Shown: in pieces, positions 1 to 7,646 of the stretch
Layout: every line of letters begins with the position of its first letter
How positions within the stretch are numbered: position 1 is the stretch's first letter
Source: CBDUMN01 sp965368335
GTDB taxonomy: Bacteria > Pseudomonadota > Alphaproteobacteria > Rhodospirillales > JAPHRK01
DNA: 64,000 nt
Reading direction: 5' to 3'
NCBI GenBank assembly: GCA_965368335.1
Contig: CBDUMN010000003.1
Span: 3,884-67,883, forward strand
The notes under the pieces: model-generated
Databases searched by the model: none
What the model was told of the DNA's origin: nothing
What the model saw: the letters and a program-made list of their open reading frames with translations, nothing else
Translations under genes and position numbers: made by a program

Positions 1-299
1 AAGACTTTGTCTGGGATATTCACGACCCGGTCAGCGACGGCCACACCGGTTACGCCCGCTACGTCTTCAGCTACAAGAGCAAACTGCCCGAGGCCAAGGG
101 AGCAAGAGCCGGGTTTGAAGGGGTCAGTTTTGTAAAGTTGCGGGACGGCCTCATTGAGCACTATAGCGAAATAGCCAATACCGGCCCCGGGCTCATCGAC
201 CTCGGCTTCCCACCGGAACGGGTCTGCAAAATTCTTAAAAAAATCGGCGACGAAGTTTGGCGACGCCCAGAAGCGGAAAAACACCATAAGCATGAATGA
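1..299 (+). CDS. NTF2/SnoaL-like protein, C-terminal part
   Basis: The reading frame is open from base 3 and ends with TGA at 297-299; its start lies before the window. The visible 98 residues are polar, with WDIHDPVSDG, then an aromatic strand (YVFSYKS), then FEGVSFVKLRDGLIEHYSE. A strand, the words 'LRDGLIEHY', and a helical tail are typical of small cone-shaped NTF2-like/SnoaL-like domains. These often bind or isomerise small molecules, but the fold alone does not tell the function. A weak 6-bp inverted repeat (309-325) lies just downstream without a clear T tract. The family assignment is moderate and the function unknown. Confidence 0.6.
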   Translation, partial: DFVWDIHDPVSDGHTGYARYVFSYKSKLPEAKGARAGFEGVSFVKLRDGLIEHYSEIANTGPGLIDLGFPPERVCKILKKIGDEVWRRPEAEKHHKHE

Positions 300-420
300 C
301 CGGCATAGGTTCCACTGTATGGAACATGACCAAAATCATTGATTTTTAAAGGGTTATACGATAATCTGGTTGCTAAAGCGGTATGGGCGCAACCACTGCC
401 ACGGATGATGTGGCGGAAAG

Positions 421-1947
421 GTGGTGGACGTGATGTTTCTCTACCTGCCGAGACCGGAAACTACTTATAAGGCCTTGACCGCCGTCGCCTCTTTCATTCT
501 CTCCACCGAAGCGATAGCGCAGACACTAGACGTCACGTCCAATCAGAAAGAACTACTGCTCCACCCCCAATGGGTTTGGTGGATTACAGGGGCTTCACTG
601 ACGGTTCTTTTCTCCTTTCTTGCCTGGACGGCGACCGTCCGTCAGGAGCTGAGGCAACGTAGAAAAACAGACGAAATTCTAGCCGAGCGCACGGCTGAGT
701 TGCAGCTCAACGAACGACGCCTCAACATGTTGCTCGCCCTTAGCAAGAGCATTCCCAAACTTACCGAAAAAGAGATACTGGAGCGCGCTCTCGATATCGC
801 TGTGGAGGTTACCAAAAGCAAGGTCGGCTATCTCCATCTGGTTAACAATGACCAGAAAACCCTAGCACTCTCGACCTGGAATCAGACAACCCTTAAAGGC
901 TGCACGGCAGCTCACAATGATCACTATCCTATTACGGAAGCAGGCATTTGGGCCGACTCCATCCGTCTCATGCGCCCGGTTGTACACAACGACTACCAAA
1001 ACGAACCTCTTAAAAAAGGCTATCCGAGAGGACACTTCCCCGTAATCCGCCACATGAGCACACCCGTCACCGACGGCCAAAAGGTCTCATTGGTGATTGG
1101 GGTGGGCAATAAAGAAACCGATTATACTCCGGCCGATATCATCCAACTTCAGTCTGTGGCTAACGACATTGAAAAGATGGTCATGCGGCGCAGGACTGAA
1201 AAAGCGCTCAAATCGGCCAAAGAGGAGGCCGAAGCAGCCAACGAGGCCAAATCGCGGTTCCTGGCCGAAATGAGTCATGACCTAAGAACTCCGCTCAACG
1301 CTATCATGGGGTTTAGCGACATGATGCGCAGCCAATCGTTCGGTCCTCTGGGAAGCCCAAAATACGAGGAATACGCCAATGATATCTATGATAGCGGAAC
1401 GTTACTGGTCAGCCTGATTAACGACGTTCTCGATGTGGCGAAAATCGAAGCAGGCAAGTACGCGCTGGTCGAGGAAGACCTAAGCATCGCCTCAACCGTT
1501 AAGACAAGCATTCGGCAACTAAAAAAAATGGCTGAAACCTCAGGGCAAACACTTAGCGCCAAGATAGAGCCGGAACACCTCTCTATGCGAGGCGATGGGC
1601 GAGCCTTGATTCAGGTTTTCAACAATCTCCTCTCCAACGCCATAAAATTCTCACCGGCAAACAGCACCATCAATCTGGAGGCCGGATTGAATGGAGACAA
1701 GGAGGTGGTCATCAAGATAGTCGATCAAGGCATCGGGATGTCCGAAGAAGGCATTAAAAAAGCACTCCAACCTTTCGAGCAGGCCGATGGGCTACACTCA
1801 AGGCGTCACGAAGGCACTGGCCTTGGGCTTCATCTTTGCGCAAATTTCATGAAGCTTTTCGGCGGTACGCTGGATATCGAGAGTTGCATCGGAGAGGGGA
1901 CCATCATAAAGCTCACCTTCCCTTCCGAAAGAACCCTTGCCGTTTAA
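421..1947 (+). CDS. Membrane-anchored GAF sensor histidine kinase
   Basis: About 508 residues. An N-terminal hydrophobic stretch and a second one near residues 52-70 suggest membrane anchoring. A short coiled coil follows, then a GAF-type sensor domain (about 105-258), HisKA with the phospho-acceptor His at about 286 in MSHDLRTPLN, and a HATPase_c domain with N box (NNLLSNAIKFSP), G1 (DQGIGMS) and G2 (GTGLGLHL). There is no receiver domain and no response regulator next to it, so the partner is unknown. The signal sensed by the GAF domain cannot be read from sequence. The frame begins with GTG at 421, but a GGAAAGG ribosome site placed 11 bases before ATG 433 favours that start. Neighbours give no clear pathway link. 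Confidence 0.88.
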   Translation: MVDVMFLYLPRPETTYKALTAVASFILSTEAIAQTLDVTSNQKELLLHPQWVWWITGASLTVLFSFLAWTATVRQELRQRRKTDEILAERTAELQLNERRLNMLLALSKSIPKLTEKEILERALDIAVEVTKSKVGYLHLVNNDQKTLALSTWNQTTLKGCTAAHNDHYPITEAGIWADSIRLMRPVVHNDYQNEPLKKGYPRGHFPVIRHMSTPVTDGQKVSLVIGVGNKETDYTPADIIQLQSVANDIEKMVMRRRTEKALKSAKEEAEAANEAKSRFLAEMSHDLRTPLNAIMGFSDMMRSQSFGPLGSPKYEEYANDIYDSGTLLVSLINDVLDVAKIEAGKYALVEEDLSIASTVKTSIRQLKKMAETSGQTLSAKIEPEHLSMRGDGRALIQVFNNLLSNAIKFSPANSTINLEAGLNGDKEVVIKIVDQGIGMSEEGIKKALQPFEQADGLHSRRHEGTGLGLHLCANFMKLFGGTLDIESCIGEGTIIKLTFPSERTLAV

Positions 1948-2019
1948 GCTGGCTCTGATTCCAATCAAACGACAGAAATACTCTCCATGCTATGCTATCT
2001 TAAATAGACATGACGGCGC

Positions 2020-2823
2020 ATGCAGAAAGGTTCGGAGAGTTTCGCCTTGCCCATTTTGGCACTTATCGTCATCACCGTTTTAACCACCTTTTCCCCTGCC
2101 GTGGCGGAGCCTCTTCAGGTGCCCTTCCACGATACGACAAAAGCTCCGTTGGTGATCAATAACGACGGCAAGCTCAGCGGTATTTACCCGGATATTTTTA
2201 GGGCCGTGATGAAGCAAGCCGGAATTGAAGTCAAGTTGACGCCAACGCCCAAGCTCCGGGTCCGCCGCTATTTCGAAACCGGCCAGGCGGTTCTTTCCTG
2301 TTGTGACAACCCGGCATGGCGACAACGCCCTTTAGAGCATAGTGTTCAGCTTTTCAGCAGGCCCTTCTACATAACGCGAGATATCTTTGTTTTTCGTCCC
2401 CACAACGCCCGCCCGATTGAGGACTTAAAAGACTTAGCCAACCTGACCGTCGCGGTAATCAGGGGCTACGGGTATCAAGGTGAAGAATGGTTCGGAGAAA
2501 GAACCGATTTCATCGATGAAACGGCCGTCATGCAGGCCGTCGCTTTCGGGCGCACCGACGTCGGAATCGTCAATCAGGACGTTGCTTTGCACTGGATGGG
2601 CCAAAACCCCGGAAAAATTGAAACCGGCAACCTACACGACAGCGCCTCGCTTCACATTCGGATACACAGAAGCCGGGCGGACCTATTGAAACCGATCAAT
2701 AAAGCGATCCTGGATATTATTGAAGACGGCACGCGGGATCGAATTATCGAACGATACATTAAAAACCATCGTGACCGGATAAACAAAAAACGCGAAAACC
2801 TAAGTTTCCGCGCTTTTCTATAA
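2020..2823 (+). CDS. Periplasmic solute-binding protein, family 3-like
   Basis: 267 residues with an N-terminal hydrophobic segment ending near AVAEP, read as a Sec signal peptide. The mature part has the two-lobe pattern of type-2 periplasmic binding proteins (SBP_bac_3/PBPb): GKLSGIYPDIFRAVMKQAG near the start, a hinge strand VAVIRGYGYQ in the middle, and a closing DGTRDRIIERY helix. Such proteins bind amino acids or similar small solutes, often for ABC transport or for a sensor. No permease or ATPase is adjacent; the sensor kinase just upstream (gap 72 bases, same strand) is a possible functional partner, but that is inference. No strong ribosome site is seen before ATG 2020. Confidence 0.78.
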   Translation: MQKGSESFALPILALIVITVLTTFSPAVAEPLQVPFHDTTKAPLVINNDGKLSGIYPDIFRAVMKQAGIEVKLTPTPKLRVRRYFETGQAVLSCCDNPAWRQRPLEHSVQLFSRPFYITRDIFVFRPHNARPIEDLKDLANLTVAVIRGYGYQGEEWFGERTDFIDETAVMQAVAFGRTDVGIVNQDVALHWMGQNPGKIETGNLHDSASLHIRIHRSRADLLKPINKAILDIIEDGTRDRIIERYIKNHRDRINKKRENLSFRAFL

Positions 2824-2844
2824 ACTCTTCATCAGGCGACCGCT

Positions 2845-3258
2845 TTAGTCCCGATGAGTTTTCTCCATCCGCTCGTGGCGCTCCTGGGCCTCAATAGAAA
2901 GGGTCGCCACGGGGCGAGCTTCCAAGCGACGAATGCTGATCGGTTCAGAGGTTTCCTCACAATAGCCATAGGAACCGTCATCAATCCGCTCGAGCGCTTC
3001 GTCGATCTTATTGATCAGCTTTCGCGCACGGTCACGAGTTCTGAGTTCCAAAGACCGGTCCGTTTCGGTCGAAGCGCGGTCAGCCAAATCGGGTTCAGCG
3101 ACACTACCTTCCTGAAGGCTTTGCAAGGTTTCGTTCGACTCGTCGAGTAGTTCGGTACGCCAGTGAAGGAGCTTTTGACGAAAGTACTCCTTCATGACGG
3201 GATTCATAAACGGTTCGTCTTCTGTCGGACGATAGTCGGGAGACAATGTAACCGTCAT
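2845..3258 (-). CDS. dksA: DksA-type RNA polymerase-binding regulator
   Basis: 137 residues from the chosen start. It has the long helical coiled-coil hairpin with the DxxDxA tip signature (DLADRA) and the C-terminal globular part GSYGYCEETSEPISIRRLEA, followed by RPVATLSIEAQERHE. DksA binds in the RNA polymerase secondary channel and, with ppGpp, adjusts rRNA, amino-acid and flagellar promoters. As in other alphaproteobacterial members, the four-cysteine zinc finger is reduced to one cysteine. The frame extends seven codons upstream to 3279, but GAAGAGG lies about 11 bases before the ATG at 3258, and MTVTLSPDYRP is the family's usual N-terminus. It converges on the binding-protein gene with a 21-base gap. 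Confidence 0.9.
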   Translation of the reverse strand: MTVTLSPDYRPTEDEPFMNPVMKEYFRQKLLHWRTELLDESNETLQSLQEGSVAEPDLADRASTETDRSLELRTRDRARKLINKIDEALERIDDGSYGYCEETSEPISIRRLEARPVATLSIEAQERHERMEKTHRD

Positions 3259-3460
3259 TCCGCAATTAACCTCTTCCATATGCCGGGCGGGTTTAACCCA
3301 ATCTCCAGCGGGTCTTCTCGAAAAATATGGCGCGGAATATACGTATGTATACCCTTAGTCGCAATACGGAAATTAACAAAAAATCGGAAAGCCTAATGAA
3401 TGGCCGAGAATCCGACATTTTCTCTTTGTTGAGATAATCCGAAAAATAATGGCTCGAAGA

Positions 3461-3892
3461 TCAGAAGCCTCTGGAAAACTTGGCAATTTCAACTTCGGCG
3501 CGCAATTCGATATCTTCGATAATGGCCTTAAGCGCCGGATCGTCTATCCGGCCTTTTCTGGCCCTCAACGTCTGCGCAAGAACGACAAGGCGCTCTTTGG
3601 GAATACGGCCAAGCAGAATATCGCGGCGAATCTCGTCCAGTTTGTCGAGAATATCCTCACCCCAATCGACCATCGCCCGACGATGGGAATCCTCCGTAGC
3701 GTTGGGCACCTCCTGAACGCTAAGGATGGCATCGACCGAGGAAACGGGGGCAGAATCGGAAACGTTACTGCCTTCGGCAGCCGCTTCCGCTTCTTTCAGA
3801 TGAACCGAAAAATCGGACCCCGCAGCACTTTTCTTCTTGGCCTTTTTGGCCGAAGACGGGCCGCGCGTCCCACCGATATCGGAAACCTTCAT
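3461..3892 (-). CDS. fliX: Flagellar assembly regulator FliX
   Basis: 143 residues. The N-terminus (MKVSDIGGTRG) and the conserved C-terminal helical region (RRAMVDWGEDILDKLDEIRR, DILLGRIPKERL, then IEDIELRAEVEIAKF) match FliX, an alphaproteobacterial protein. In Caulobacter, FliX links early basal-body assembly to activation of class III/IV flagellar genes through FlbD. The low-complexity Ala/Lys/Ser stretch at residues 13-60 is usual for the family. It is divergent from flgE, the position in which fliX is expected in many relatives. No flbD is present in the window. Confidence 0.9.
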   Translation of the reverse strand: MKVSDIGGTRGPSSAKKAKKKSAAGSDFSVHLKEAEAAAEGSNVSDSAPVSSVDAILSVQEVPNATEDSHRRAMVDWGEDILDKLDEIRRDILLGRIPKERLVVLAQTLRARKGRIDDPALKAIIEDIELRAEVEIAKFSRGF

Positions 3893-4090
3893 ATCCGGCC
3901 TTTCGATGGATACAAACCTTCGCAGAGCGTACCCTGCACCATTCCCTTTAAGAAGCCGTTAAATAACGCAGGAATCAATAGGCAAAATATGCCACCCAGC
4001 ACTGCTTACCGCATCATTTCTGCCGCAACACTATCTTGACATCGATACTTCCAGGAAGCAAACCCATTAAAAAACAAATAGATAGCCGTT

Positions 4091-4106
4091 TGGCATCCAT
4101 CTTGCT
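4091..4106 (+). promoter_or_regulatory. Sigma-54 promoter of flgE
   Basis: TGGCAT, five bases, then TTGCT gives the -24/-12 spacing of RpoN promoters (GG and GC 12 bases apart). It differs from the consensus TGGCAC-N5-TTGC at one base. It lies 62 bases before the flgE start, so transcription would begin near 4118. Hook genes under sigma-54 are typical of alphaproteobacteria. An activator of the FlbD type would be required. Confidence 0.75.
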
Positions 4107-4168
4107 GAGCAGAACCCAGGTTTAAGGCAGCATTGCGTCTGCCGCAAAAAGACAATTGGAGAACTGCG

Positions 4169-5410
4169 ATGGCGTTACAAACATTCTCCGCCAGTGTGTT
4201 GGGCATGATGTCCCAATCGGCGGCGATGGATAACATATCCAAGAACATCGCCAACATGAACACCGGCGGCTACAAGAAAATCGACACCGATTTCAGGACC
4301 GTCGCCAGCAAAATGTGGGACCACAGCCAGTCTGATATCGGCGGGGTGCTCCCAAAGGCCAGTTGGCGCGTCGATCAGTCGGGCTTCATCCAGTCCAGTT
4401 CTTCCTACATGGACCTTGCGATCAACGGCAGGGGTATGTTTGTGCTGAACAACCAATCAGATGGCAATGGAGACACATACTACGGACGAGACGGCAAATT
4501 ACAATTCGGCGGTGGCGGCGCAACCGGCGGATCGCCCGACTCCAGCGAGGCCTACTTAACCGATAAGAACGGTTACTACCTGATGGGCTGGCCCGTCGAT
4601 TCGAACGGCGCCACGACCTCGACCACCCTTTCCGGCATGCGCATCGATCCCGAGGCTTTTACCGGTGAGGGAACGGCAACGAGCGCGGGCACGTTCAGCG
4701 CCAATCTCTCCGCCGGCCTTGACGCAGGGTCCGCCCATTCTTCTTCCATCTCGGCATATGACAGCGCCGGCACGAAACAGACGTTCAACCTCATTTGGAC
4801 CAAACAACCAGCCGTCAACACCTGGGAATTGACCGTTCAATCGAACAGCGGCGGTGTCGTCACAGCTCCTGCCGCTGCCGTATCGCTCACCTTTAATGGC
4901 GACGGCTCCCTCGCTACTCCAGCCAGCGGCGAAGTCGCAATCGCAGGCACCTTTGGAACCGATACCGCATCCTTCACCTTGGATATATCCGAAATGACCC
5001 AGTTCGCCGGGGCCTACCATCAGGTCGGCTACGAATACGATGGGCAATCGACAGCTAGCCTCGAATCTTTTGAATTTACACGCGATGGCTATGTCGTCGG
5101 CCGTTTCACCGACGCCACCACGCGCCCGCTCTACCGGATGCCGCTGGCCACCTTTCCCAACATGAACGGCCTATCCCCCGTCAACGGCAACGTCTGGGAA
5201 GATTCCGCCAATGCAGGGACGGCAACGATTGAGGCCGCAGGATCAGGCAGTGTCGCTGAATTCGTTCCATTCGCTTACGAACTTTCCAATGTGCGGGTAG
5301 ATGAAGAGTTCACAAAGATGATCATGACCCAGCACGCTTATTCAGCAGCAGCCACCACATTCAAGACGGCTGATGAAATGCTCTCCGTGGCGAAAGATCT
5401 AAAACGATAA
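4169..5410 (+). CDS. flgE: Flagellar hook protein FlgE
   Basis: 413 residues. The N-terminal rod/hook motif is seen in SAAMDNISKNIANMNTGGYK, followed by DLAINGRGMFVL and a long variable central domain, and the C-terminal helix ends the protein with the family-typical EFTKMIMTQHAYSAAATTFK. FlgE subunits are exported by the flagellar type III system and form the hook. The frame is open back to 4133, but GGAG about eight bases before ATG 4169 and the MALQTFSASVLGM N-terminus favour 4169. It has its own sigma-54 promoter and is followed by a terminator, so it appears monocistronic. Confidence 0.9.
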   Translation: MALQTFSASVLGMMSQSAAMDNISKNIANMNTGGYKKIDTDFRTVASKMWDHSQSDIGGVLPKASWRVDQSGFIQSSSSYMDLAINGRGMFVLNNQSDGNGDTYYGRDGKLQFGGGGATGGSPDSSEAYLTDKNGYYLMGWPVDSNGATTSTTLSGMRIDPEAFTGEGTATSAGTFSANLSAGLDAGSAHSSSISAYDSAGTKQTFNLIWTKQPAVNTWELTVQSNSGGVVTAPAAAVSLTFNGDGSLATPASGEVAIAGTFGTDTASFTLDISEMTQFAGAYHQVGYEYDGQSTASLESFEFTRDGYVVGRFTDATTRPLYRMPLATFPNMNGLSPVNGNVWEDSANAGTATIEAAGSGSVAEFVPFAYELSNVRVDEEFTKMIMTQHAYSAAATTFKTADEMLSVAKDLKR

Positions 5411-5435
5411 GATAAAATAACCTCTGACAGGCGAG

Positions 5436-5466
5436 AAGGCGCGCTCCCACCGGTTCGCGCCTTTTG
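5436..5466 (+). terminator. Rho-independent terminator after flgE
   Basis: AAGGCGCG and CGCGCCTT form a perfect 8-bp stem (5436-5443 with 5456-5463) around a 12-base loop, ending in TTTT. It lies 26 bases after the flgE stop. A short tandem run of CTTTTGAC follows (about 5461-5480), of unknown meaning. Confidence 0.75.
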
Positions 5467-5593
5467 ACCTTTTGACCTTTTGAGAACACCGGGAAAAATT
5501 GAATCGGCAAGTTTTTCCCTCCCCCTTTCGCCAAAGGACATCAGCTCCACAGAATCAATCGTCAAGCCATTGATTTACAAAGAAACTGAAAAC

Positions 5594-5609
5594 TGGCACC
5601 GGACTTGCA
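5594..5609 (+). promoter_or_regulatory. Sigma-54 promoter of the flgI-flgL run
   Basis: TGGCAC-CGGAC-TTGCA is an exact match to the RpoN -24/-12 consensus with correct spacing. It lies 79 bases before the flgI start; transcription would begin near 5620. It probably drives flgI, flgJ, the flgN-like gene, flgK and flgL, since these are closely spaced with no terminator between them. Confidence 0.88.
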
Positions 5610-5672
5610 AAACTAATTAGGCATAAAACTGTGCGAGCCGCTTAAGGCTCATGCAAGAACGGGAACGAAACA

Positions 5673-6815
5673 ATGAAACGCGCAACGGCACATATTTTTT
5701 TAGCAAAAACGGTCAAGCTACTGACGGCAGTTGCACTGCTGGTCACCTTGATCGCTGCTCCGGCCCAGGCCGCGTCGCGGATCAAAGACATCGCCGATTT
5801 TGAAGGCATCCGCGACAACATGCTGGTTGGATACGGCATCGTCGTCGGCCTCAATGGCACAGGGGATTCCCTTTCCGACGGACATTTTACCAAGCAAAGC
5901 CTGCTCGCCATGCTGGAACGCCTCGGCGTCAAGCCCACTGAAGACGGCCTGTCGTCGGACAACACCGCCGCCGTCATGGTGACGGCCACCCTTCCGGCCT
6001 TCGCCCGCCAGGGAACTCGCCTGGATGTCACCATCAGCGCGCTTGGCGATGCATCAAGCCTACTCGGTGGAACCCTTCTGGTTACGCCGCTTGTCGGCGC
6101 TGACGGCGAAGTTTATGCGGTCGCTCAGGGCCAGGTGGCAGTTGGCGGTTTCTCGGCCCAAGGCAACGCCGAAACGGTTATCAAAGGCGTACCGACAAGC
6201 GGCCGTATCGCCAACGGCGGCATCGTTGAGCGGGAAATCGACTTTGCATTGACCAACATGGAATCGGTCAAGGTCAGCCTCCGCAACCCAGACCTAACCA
6301 CAGCACGCCGCATGGCCCAGGCGATCAACGCCTTCCTCGGTTCTACCGATGCCCGTTCCACTGACCCCGCTACGGTCGTTATCCGGGTTCCCGGTTCTTA
6401 TGAAGACAACGTGGTCGGCCTGTTGACCGATATCGAACAACTGCGCATCGCCCCCGACCAGATGGCCCGCGTCGTGATCGACGAACAATCCGGTATCATC
6501 GTTATGGGCGAAAACGTCCGCATCAGCACGGTCGCCATAGCACAAGGCAACCTGACCATCCGGATTACCGAAACGGCACAAGTCTCCCAGCCCGGCCCCT
6601 TCGCCGAAGCGGGCGAGACCACCGTGGTAGACCGCACCGACATCGAAGTTGATGAACAGGCAGAAAACCGCCTGACCATCGTTGATGGCGGCGTGAGTCT
6701 GCAAGAGTTGGTTAACGGCCTCAATGCGCTTGGCATCGGCCCAAGAGATATGATCACCATCCTTCAGGCGATCAAAGCATCCGGCGCTCTGCAAGCGGAA
6801 ATCGAGGTAATGTGA
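5673..6815 (+). CDS. flgI: Flagellar P-ring protein FlgI
   Basis: 380 residues, the normal length. A Sec signal peptide ends near APAQAAS. The mature start SRIKDIADFEGIRDN and the glycine-rich LVGYGIVVGLNGTGD are hallmarks of FlgI. The C-terminus (NALGIGPRDMITILQAIKAS) is also conserved. FlgI is exported to the periplasm and forms the P ring around the rod in the peptidoglycan layer. It is first in the run behind the sigma-54 promoter at 5594, and its TGA overlaps the next ATG by one base. Confidence 0.95.
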   Translation: MKRATAHIFLAKTVKLLTAVALLVTLIAAPAQAASRIKDIADFEGIRDNMLVGYGIVVGLNGTGDSLSDGHFTKQSLLAMLERLGVKPTEDGLSSDNTAAVMVTATLPAFARQGTRLDVTISALGDASSLLGGTLLVTPLVGADGEVYAVAQGQVAVGGFSAQGNAETVIKGVPTSGRIANGGIVEREIDFALTNMESVKVSLRNPDLTTARRMAQAINAFLGSTDARSTDPATVVIRVPGSYEDNVVGLLTDIEQLRIAPDQMARVVIDEQSGIIVMGENVRISTVAIAQGNLTIRITETAQVSQPGPFAEAGETTVVDRTDIEVDEQAENRLTIVDGGVSLQELVNGLNALGIGPRDMITILQAIKASGALQAEIEVM

Positions 6816-7147
6816 TGCCTGACACCAGCATGACAGCCCAAACCATGTTATCATTGGGACAGGCCCAGGCGACAAAAGCGGCAGGTAACCCGCTTGCTAA
6901 GCGCCCGGCCACGGAAGCCCAGATGGATAAAACGGCCCAGGATTTTGAGGCCATGGTGCTTTCGCAGATGCTGCAACCCATGTTCGAGGGCACAGAAACC
7001 GAAGCGCCGTTTGGCGGCGGACACGCCGAGAAAATGTGGCGTTCGGTCATGATTGACGAAATGGCTAAGGAAATCTCGCGCGGCGGCGGCATCGGCATCG
7101 CCGACACCGTGAAGCGGGAAATGCTCAAAATGCAGGAGATTCGCTAA
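6815..7147 (+). CDS. flgJ: Rod-binding protein, FlgJ N-terminal type
   Basis: 110 residues from ATG 6815 (TGATG junction with flgI; a GTG three bases earlier is also in frame). The core AQDFEAMVLSQMLQPMF and the following MWRSVMIDEMAKEISR match the rod-binding domain of FlgJ. The muramidase half found in enteric FlgJ is missing, as usual in alphaproteobacteria, where peptidoglycan opening is done by a separate enzyme. The product helps cap or assemble the rod. It is joined to the next gene by a TAATG overlap. Confidence 0.85.
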   Translation: MPDTSMTAQTMLSLGQAQATKAAGNPLAKRPATEAQMDKTAQDFEAMVLSQMLQPMFEGTETEAPFGGGHAEKMWRSVMIDEMAKEISRGGGIGIADTVKREMLKMQEIR

Positions 7148-7587
7148 TGGATATCAACGACCGGATCACCGACGCCCTGGCGCTTGCCGAGCGACTGATC
7201 AAGCTGATCGACGAAGAAAACGCCCTACTTCGCGACAACGAAACCCACCGGTTAGCCGAAGTCGTGGAAGACAAGGCCAATCTCTCGATGGCCTTCGAAA
7301 AGGCTTACAAAGCCATCAAGAGCGACGAAGAAAACATGAAAAACGCCGATCAGGCACTGCGCGAAGATATGCGAGATGTCACCGAGCGGCTGGATGAAGC
7401 GATGAAGGAAAATGGACGTCTGCTTGAAGCCGCTATCAAAGCACGGCAGACCTTCCTCAATCTGGTCCGCGAAGCCGCCCAGGAAAACGCACCGAAAACC
7501 GGAGCCTATTCCGCTACAGGCATCGTGGATACGGGCCGTACGGACAAGAAAACGAGAGCTTCGGTCGCCTACGACCAGTCTCTTTAA
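7147..7587 (+). CDS. FlgN-like export chaperone
   Basis: 146 residues, almost all helical and rich in Glu/Lys/Arg. It begins DRITDALALAERLIKLIDEE and has a long heptad-like middle. Length, fold and position directly upstream of flgK and flgL fit FlgN, the type III chaperone that binds hook-associated proteins. Sequence identity to FlgN is hard to judge by eye because the family diverges fast. The C-terminal 40 residues are polar and probably flexible. Translation is coupled to flgJ. Confidence 0.7.
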   Translation: MDINDRITDALALAERLIKLIDEENALLRDNETHRLAEVVEDKANLSMAFEKAYKAIKSDEENMKNADQALREDMRDVTERLDEAMKENGRLLEAAIKARQTFLNLVREAAQENAPKTGAYSATGIVDTGRTDKKTRASVAYDQSL

Positions 7588-7646
7588 ATACCTGACGAAT
7601 GCGAACCGCAGAATGCAGAACGCAATGATGAATTGGAGACGTTAAT

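Noticed and set aside
309..325. Inverted repeat GTTCCA/TGGAAC as terminator of the first gene
   Set aside because: Only six base pairs and no T run directly after it.
3981..3996. Sigma-54-like site on the minus strand upstream of fliX (TGGCAT then TTGCC)
   Set aside because: The GG and GC elements are 10 bases apart rather than 12, so the spacing is wrong for sigma-54.
3449..4039. Open frame of 196 codons on the plus strand across fliX
   Set aside because: It is antisense to fliX, which matches its family well, and has no ribosome site.
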